A DNA stretch of 64,000 bases from Pseudoscleropodium purum (lineage: Eukaryota > Streptophyta > Bryopsida > Hypnales > Brachytheciaceae), in NCBI GenBank assembly GCA_963969395.1, contig OZ017795.1, positions 21,495,063-21,559,062 of the forward strand. The letters are read 5' to 3'. Below the pieces are notes generated by a model. That model was not told the DNA's origin and searched no databases. It saw only the letters and a list, made by a program, of their open reading frames with translations. Shown here one piece after another: positions 58,699 through 64,000 of the stretch. Positions within the stretch are counted from its first letter, which is position 1. Each line of letters starts with the position of its first letter. Both the position numbers and the translations under genes were made by a program.

Positions 58699-60925
58699 CT
58701 GAAATAGAAGTTTACAAGCATATGGAAGTTTCATTGTTGCAATGTCATCACCGCTCTTGCATGTAGAGCAAAGACAAATCTTAAGCTTGTGGTGGTAATA
58801 GCCAATCATTCCGCATTTTATGCACACCTGCCACAACATGATAATTTACAAATTACTGAATCAAAAGAGGAGACAAATGGACGCAGAAACAACAAAACTA
58901 TCAGATTCTGTTCCGTCACCCTGACAAATGTAGAACGAAAGCTGAACAAAAAGACAGCTTAATGAAAAATGTGGACAAGAAAGCGAACCTGGATTTGAAA
59001 CTGATCACTGAATATCATAAGACGTTCTAGTATCATCATGCTGGCACCATCAGCAATCAAACAATCGCGCTCCATTTCACCAAGCCTCAAATCTTCAAGA
59101 AAGGGAGACACAAGATTAAGAGAACAATCAGGATGACACGCAATTGCAACATAGAGTAGTATACGAGGACACTCAATTACCTCCTTCTCGACTTCTTCCT
59201 TCTGTGGGTTGTCTTGTGAGTACCACGCGGGGACCGCGAGCACGTGCATGCATTTTATCCAACACCTGGTTAAAAAATATAAAATCATGTCATTAGAAGC
59301 AGTAAGGACACACTGTACAACCAGAAAGCCCATCTCATGGCTATCCGATAAGAGCTATAGAGGACCCTGCTTAATTTGCATATGTTGAAAAAGACGTTGC
59401 ACGCAACTAAAAATCGCATGCTTCAAAAGTGACAAACGGCAACTCAATCTCCTTCATGACGGCTACCAAGGAAGAATCATACCATGTGCTTCAACTTCTG
59501 GTAATAAATGGGTCCCATGAAAATATACGCTTGCAAAGGATTCCCAGTTATACCTGCAACAATGTTTGAGAGTCAAAACACGGCCAAAACGAACGAGTGA
59601 TGAACTTGCAAACGAAACGACGCCTGGATTATATCTCATGCGTGAAATTGCAGACCTGAATAGGTAAAATCCTTGCCACTGTAATTGAAGCCGTGCCTCA
59701 CCAACGTTTCACTGTCGAACAAAGAACACAAAAAAATCAGACTTCAATCGGGGTTCAAGGATTCACGAATTCCATGCACCCTAAAATAAGTGTAATTGGA
59801 AGAGCTAGTCATCTCCTCGAAGCCAAAAAATTATGTGCAACTCAAGTTCGAAGACTTTGCATTAGAGAAGCCTCAAATCGTAGCATTGGAGACAGGTACC
59901 TGATGGTTGATACTTTATCAGCATGCCAATTGGGCTCGCCGAAGGCACTTCCATAGTGAAACTTTCCATTATGCAAACCTGTCTTTCCCCCTAGCAGCTC
60001 GATCATTTTCCCAACAGTCATTCGACTGCCACAAAACAAGGACGGAAATCCATATCATTGTAGTCAATGAAAATAATGAAACCACGAAGAAAGAGATGGT
60101 CACAAGACATGTCCAGTGGATATAGGACTATTAAAACAAAATGGAAGCAGGAGAAATATACAAATTTCGATACCAGAGGTGGAGACGAGTATAAGTGCTC
60201 TCTAGTATCCTCTCTAACGACTCCATTAAGACCTCACTGGACAAAGCGAACCTAGGAAATCCATGGGGATTCATAATCAAATCTGGGCAGATCCCACGCT
60301 CGGAAAATGGACGTTGAGTCTGACGAATGAGGCACTTGATGATGAAGTGGTTCTCATCGTTGCTTGTGAGTGAAAACTTATCCACAACTGCAGTTTCTCC
60401 AGCTGCTCCTCTGTAGGTTTGCAGTGCACTCTTGTACGCCCTGTTCATAAATATCTCAGTGAGCTAGTCATTTCAAAAGTATGTCGACTACAGTGCATTT
60501 GAAGGTAAGGCTCAATCCTCGAGAAACCAAAAACGAGATCTGCGGTTTAGGGTTTACAGCAAAGGCATCCAGAATTCGTACGAGTCAGGCATTGCCATAG
60601 GATTGTTGACATTATTCCTGGTATCAATTGGGCTTTGTTTGTTCACGTAAATGTCTCCTTGACGTATCATCTCTCCAACTGCAGCAATCCCATCCTGGTC
60701 TTGTAACTGAACAAGAACTCAGATTTTAGTTATAAGCAGTACCGGACTTGGCGGGATAACACAAATGAACCTGCTACGGCATGAGAAATAACAAATAAGT
60801 GGGGTGATGGGTTCTTGACCTGTTGTCTGGCAACGACTTGGATACCTCCCTTGGCCGAGCTTTGCAATTCGGGAGCCATGATTCGATCTGAAGTAGGCAA
60901 GATTCCCTTATCTCTTTCTATTGAG
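58699..60925 (-). pseudogene. RPC2: Partial RNA polymerase III subunit 2 (RPC2) with introns and an internal deletion
   Basis: Minus-strand exons in order: ~60838-60925 (TSDRIMAPELQ), 60582-60706 (GDIYVNKQSPIDTRNNVNNP), 60251-60440 (PFSERGICPDLIMNPHGFP), 59900-60025 ([20 protein letters not shown]), 59656-59711 (SETLVRHGFNYSGKDFTYS), 59483-59553 ([20 protein letters not shown]), 59181-59265 ([20 protein letters not shown]), 58989-59092 ([20 protein letters not shown]) and 58699-58827 (VCIKCGMIGYY to ACKLLFQ). This is the hybrid-binding region, clamp and intact CxxC...CxxC zinc ribbon of the second-largest Pol III subunit. The third exon joins IRQTQRP directly to FSERGIC, omitting a block of about 25 residues (with GDKFSSRHGQKG) that is near invariant in all second-largest subunits. 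The N-terminal two thirds and the last exon are missing. Confidence 0.9.
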
Positions 60926-61113
60926 ACTCATTGTATTTGTAAACTCTGCATAATTCTGAGCCCAAAATTCGAGGCCAAAATATTAGCCCTCCCGTGCAGT
61001 TCTGAAGACTCGTTTTTCATTATTACACTACTTGCGGAACGCAAACCTTCACATCCCGCAACGATTTGAATGATACGGGAATTCAATACATACTCAACAG
61101 TTGGATTCATCAT

Positions 61114-63295
61114 CTACAACAAAAACTATGAAGAGTGTCGCATGGTGGACCATGTTAATAAAACAATTTGCAGAGGGAAACACTGTAGTACCAGTTTCAT
61201 CTTGCCTTCCTCGTCTCTTTCATAGCAAATCCGGACATTGCAACACGCCGAGGTGGAGCCAGAAATGCCAGTTCGCTGTATCACGAGTTCACCTGACCAC
61301 CTGCCGAGTAGCGCTTAGATTCTGCTCCCAGGCTTGTCCACAAGGTCCCATTGTGACTCACAAATATTATCAACTAGACTGAAATCGAGTACATACAATG
61401 CATGGATGCAGATGAATGGTGGCTAGTTTGGCTAGTTTTCACCTTCAGGGACCACCTTAAAAATAGACCCCAACCTGCAACAAGAAACACGGATCTTGAT
61501 CCTAAACAAAAACAAAAAAACGAAGACCAATTGTACACAACAATACAAAATTGAATTTCCAAACACGTCTACCAGCTCGAACATGCATGGAATCTGAAAT
61601 CCTGTCTACTGGACTGAACTGGACCTCGTTTAGAGAGTTTAGAGAATTTGACGGTGACATTATAAACCTAAGTAATACACTGAATTTGAAAAGTGACCAG
61701 GGATCGAAATAATGCGGCCAAAGGTAAGACGTACAAATGAAATACTGGTAAATCCTTTAAGAACAATGCAGTTGCAAATGAAAAGTATCATTAAGTCTAG
61801 CTAAACTCTACAAACCACATTTGGAACAATAAACCAGAATCTCTCGCAAATCCTGCACAGTAGACCGATGAAGGGTTTCATAATTCAAAGCCAGACTTAA
61901 TCCGAAATCAATCTGAATCAAAGGATAGAACTCCCCAATTACAAGACAAAAATGAACTGAAGGACCTTAACCTACGCACTCAGATAACAAAAAACTCTGC
62001 TCAGTGCTTACAGTGTCACAGTTAAGTTGCGAAATTATCCAAGTGCAGGAACGCTGAAAAGCTCATTCAACTCAGAAACTGGTATACTTACCTTAAGAGA
62101 TTCAATACCTTTTACAAGATCTGTATTCAAAGGACTGGTGAGCTTCACCAGAAAAGAACATAAAAGTACAAGTTTTGACAATTATATGCACTTGGATGTC
62201 AAGAGCACAAGTTTATAAGTTTTAAGGTTATATGCACTTGAATGTCAAGTGCATAAGTTTAAAAGTTCTTACAGCTTTGACCTCTTTAACCTGACAGATC
62301 GGGGTTCCAAAAACTTACCACGACGTAGTTTGAAACTGCGACAATTACCCTACAGTTACCAAAATCGCAAAACATTCGAGAATGACAGTCTACAGACAAT
62401 GAAGTACAAGAGAGCTTTGAAGTATTTTGTTAGGAATCAATACCTTTCACAAGTTCCGGATTCAAAGGACTGTTACACTTTACCAGAAAAGAACATAAAA
62501 GACACATAAAAGGACCAATTCTTACAGTTACGTGCACTTGAATGTCAAGTGCACAAGACCTTACTCTGACATATTATGGAAGTGTGACCAGTGTGGTGTA
62601 GTCAGTGACATTCCAGAACGGCAATCCCCCAAAAAATGTTGTGCAAGAGAGCTTTGAATCATACCTTCCGAGCTATCGATCTCTTTCACAAGCTCCGGCT
62701 TGAACGAACTCGAATACTTCACTTTTTGGTTCGTAAAGCTCTTCGTAATAAAATCCTCCGTTTAATGATCAATAACCTCCCCTCCCCTGTCAGTGGAACA
62801 AAAAAGAGCCTCACATCCACTATCAGTTGACTCCCATTAAACGCTGCATCTGTCACCCACAGCTGTTCACTTTCAAACCTCACCACAGGATTATTTATGA
62901 CGGACAAGTTTTCCAAGGAGTGCACCGTCTGGTCCTTGAGAGAGTTCCAGAGAGAATCATTTGCACTATTAACAAATTCGGTGAATACATGTGATTATAA
63001 ACACTTCAAAAACAAAACTCAAATTAATGATAGCAATAGAAGTCAATAAAATCTGGACAGATGTGCTTGACTAAAATTTAAAAAATTAGCATAGGCACTA
63101 CACATTTCTAAATGCGTTGAAAAGGGCTCATGCAGAGTTGAAGGCGTGCACAACAGTTTAATGTGACGAGGAAGTGATCTTTCATTGAAATTCTTTAACA
63201 TTTGACAATGATTTAAGCAACTTTCCAAAAACATTTCATGTAAGCACTGATTTAATGCCTAAGGAGGCTAATGCATTACAACCAAATTCTATACA
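61114..63295 (-). other. Exon-like repeated segments, unassigned
   Basis: Three diverged blocks near 62080-62220, 62400-62570 and 62637-62740 share the phrases ATACCTTTCACAAGTTCCGG, TTCAAAGGACT and CCAGAAAAGAACATAAAAG. On the minus strand they encode related peptides (SPLNTDLVKGIESLK; SPLNPELVKGIDS; SSFKPELVKEIDSSEG), the first ending at a GTAAGT donor. A further minus frame at 62719-62925 reads HSLENLSVINNPVVRFESEQ. They look like a triplicated exon of an unrecognised gene, possibly another captured fragment. Confidence 0.45.
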
Positions 63296-63880
63296 ATGAC
63301 GGTGTTATCAACACCAAAGAGAAAGTCACTGACCACCAAAGTACCATCTAAAATGTCCCCAAACTCAACACCCTCATCACCACTACCCTCCTCATCAGAA
63401 TCGTCCTCGCTACCATCGTCTAAGATACAACAAACATCTATTCCTATTCGTAATTTGCCAATCCGACCCCAGGGAGCATCTTCCTCTACTCCGCCAGTCT
63501 CGCCTCCTGCTCCCCAGGTCTCCGTTGCTCCTCCTCCCGTCCCCGCTGCTGCTCCCCAGGTCTCCGTTGCTCCTCCTCCCATCCCCGCTGCTGCTCCCCA
63601 GGTCTCCGTTGCTCCTCCTCCCGTCCCCGTTGCTGCTCCCCAAGTCTCCGTTGCTCCTCCTCCCATCCCCGCTGCTGCTCCCCAGGTCCCCCCCACTGCT
63701 CCCCCACTCCCCCCTGCTGCACCTCCAGACCCACTCTCTCCCAATCCTCTTGCAATCAAGCCCAAACTCGTTCGCCGTGTCGGTCTGGCGACATGGTATG
63801 CTCTATGGAGCTCCCAAAATGTTTGTGTAGATACAGCATCCAAACATACCCTGATCCGGGGCACTGTGGTAACACAATAA
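63296..63880 (+). CDS. Proline-rich repeat ORF, unknown
   Basis: The 194-codon frame begins MTVLSTPKRKSLTTKVPS, passes through a Ser-rich part and then four copies of a 14-residue unit APQVSVAPPPVPAA. It ends with LVRRVGLATWYALWSSQNV and a stop at 63880. No family is recognised; the Pro/Ala/Val repeats resemble cell-wall or linker sequence. The opposite strand is also open across the same repeat because the period is divisible by three, so the coding strand is uncertain. A remnant of a retroelement coding region is another possibility. Confidence 0.35.
   Translation: MTVLSTPKRKSLTTKVPSKMSPNSTPSSPLPSSSESSSLPSSKIQQTSIPIRNLPIRPQGASSSTPPVSPPAPQVSVAPPPVPAAAPQVSVAPPPIPAAAPQVSVAPPPVPVAAPQVSVAPPPIPAAAPQVPPTAPPLPPAAPPDPLSPNPLAIKPKLVRRVGLATWYALWSSQNVCVDTASKHTLIRGTVVTQ
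63509..63676 (+). repeat. 42-bp tandem repeat, four units
   Basis: Units begin with GCTCCCCAGGTCTCCGTTGC at 63509, 63551, 63593 and 63635 and are almost identical; a partial fifth starts at 63677. Odd and even units alternate CCCGTCCCC and CCCATCCCC, which suggests an 84-bp higher-order step. Confidence 0.9.
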
Positions 63881-64000
63881 TCTGAGACCCCCACTGTTGG
63901 AGGTCCCACGACACTACTGAAACCAAACCTCGACCTCCTCAACGAATTAAAATTCGAAGGAGGCTGAACGTGGAGCACCTTGACGCGAAGAGGGTGGCTC

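Noticed and set aside
63289..63978. 229-codon glycine-rich minus-strand frame
   Set aside because: It is the antisense reading of the 42-bp proline-coding repeat; both strands are open only because the period is a multiple of three.

Overview
The window looks like nuclear DNA of a land plant. It has spliced genes with GT-AG introns, short plant-type telomere motifs (AAACCCT)n, plant-style CACTA, PIF/Harbinger and hAT elements, and no LTR retrotransposon that I could recognise. Intergenic DNA is AT-rich, while transcribed and recently inserted pieces are more GC-rich. A non-seed plant is my guess from the gene families, held with low confidence.

Layout. 1-4.5 kb is AT-rich DNA with a 75-bp tandem array. 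A GC-richer leader (4.56-5.95 kb) opens onto the one clearly intact multi-exon gene, a MORC-family GHKL ATPase with a CW zinc finger (5949-10702, 13 exons, 743 aa by my reconstruction). A tail-to-tail neighbour on the minus strand (about 12.8-13.4 kb) encodes an EIF1AD-like S1/IF1-fold protein. The 3' half of MORC plus the whole EIF1AD-like coding block (8701-13467) is repeated, apparently without a single indel, in inverted orientation at 27493-32259. The 14,025-bp spacer is packed with DNA transposons: a PIF/Harbinger pair of genes, a 301-bp hAT-type MITE with an 8-bp target duplication, a CACTA element carrying pieces of the proteasome gene RPN6, a decayed CACTA tnp2 transposase, a second CACTA fragment on the other strand, and a 100-bp tandem array. 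A CACTA-like end stops 3 bp from the right arm.

34.4-43.3 kb holds the most unusual item: a decayed, intron-containing gene that combines a ParB/Srx-like segment (DGNHR motif) with a downstream amino-methyltransferase-like segment. This is an architecture familiar from phage and bacterial DNA-modification proteins. Seven ~90-bp near-palindromes (41-bp arms in the best one) lie in the same interval, with two further hAT-type MITEs that have clean 8-bp target duplications. 47-49.3 kb holds a decayed DUF7869-like gene. 50.3-51.4 kb is a CACTA-type non-autonomous element.

55-61 kb carries, all on the minus strand and with introns kept, partial pieces of at least three unrelated housekeeping genes: RNA polymerase III subunit 2 (RPC2), a probable BEACH-domain protein and GCN1. 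This is the arrangement expected from serial gene capture by a transposon. The RPC2 piece lacks an invariant internal block and the GCN1 piece has nonsense codons. The last 3 kb holds diverged exon-like repeats and a proline-rich repeat ORF.
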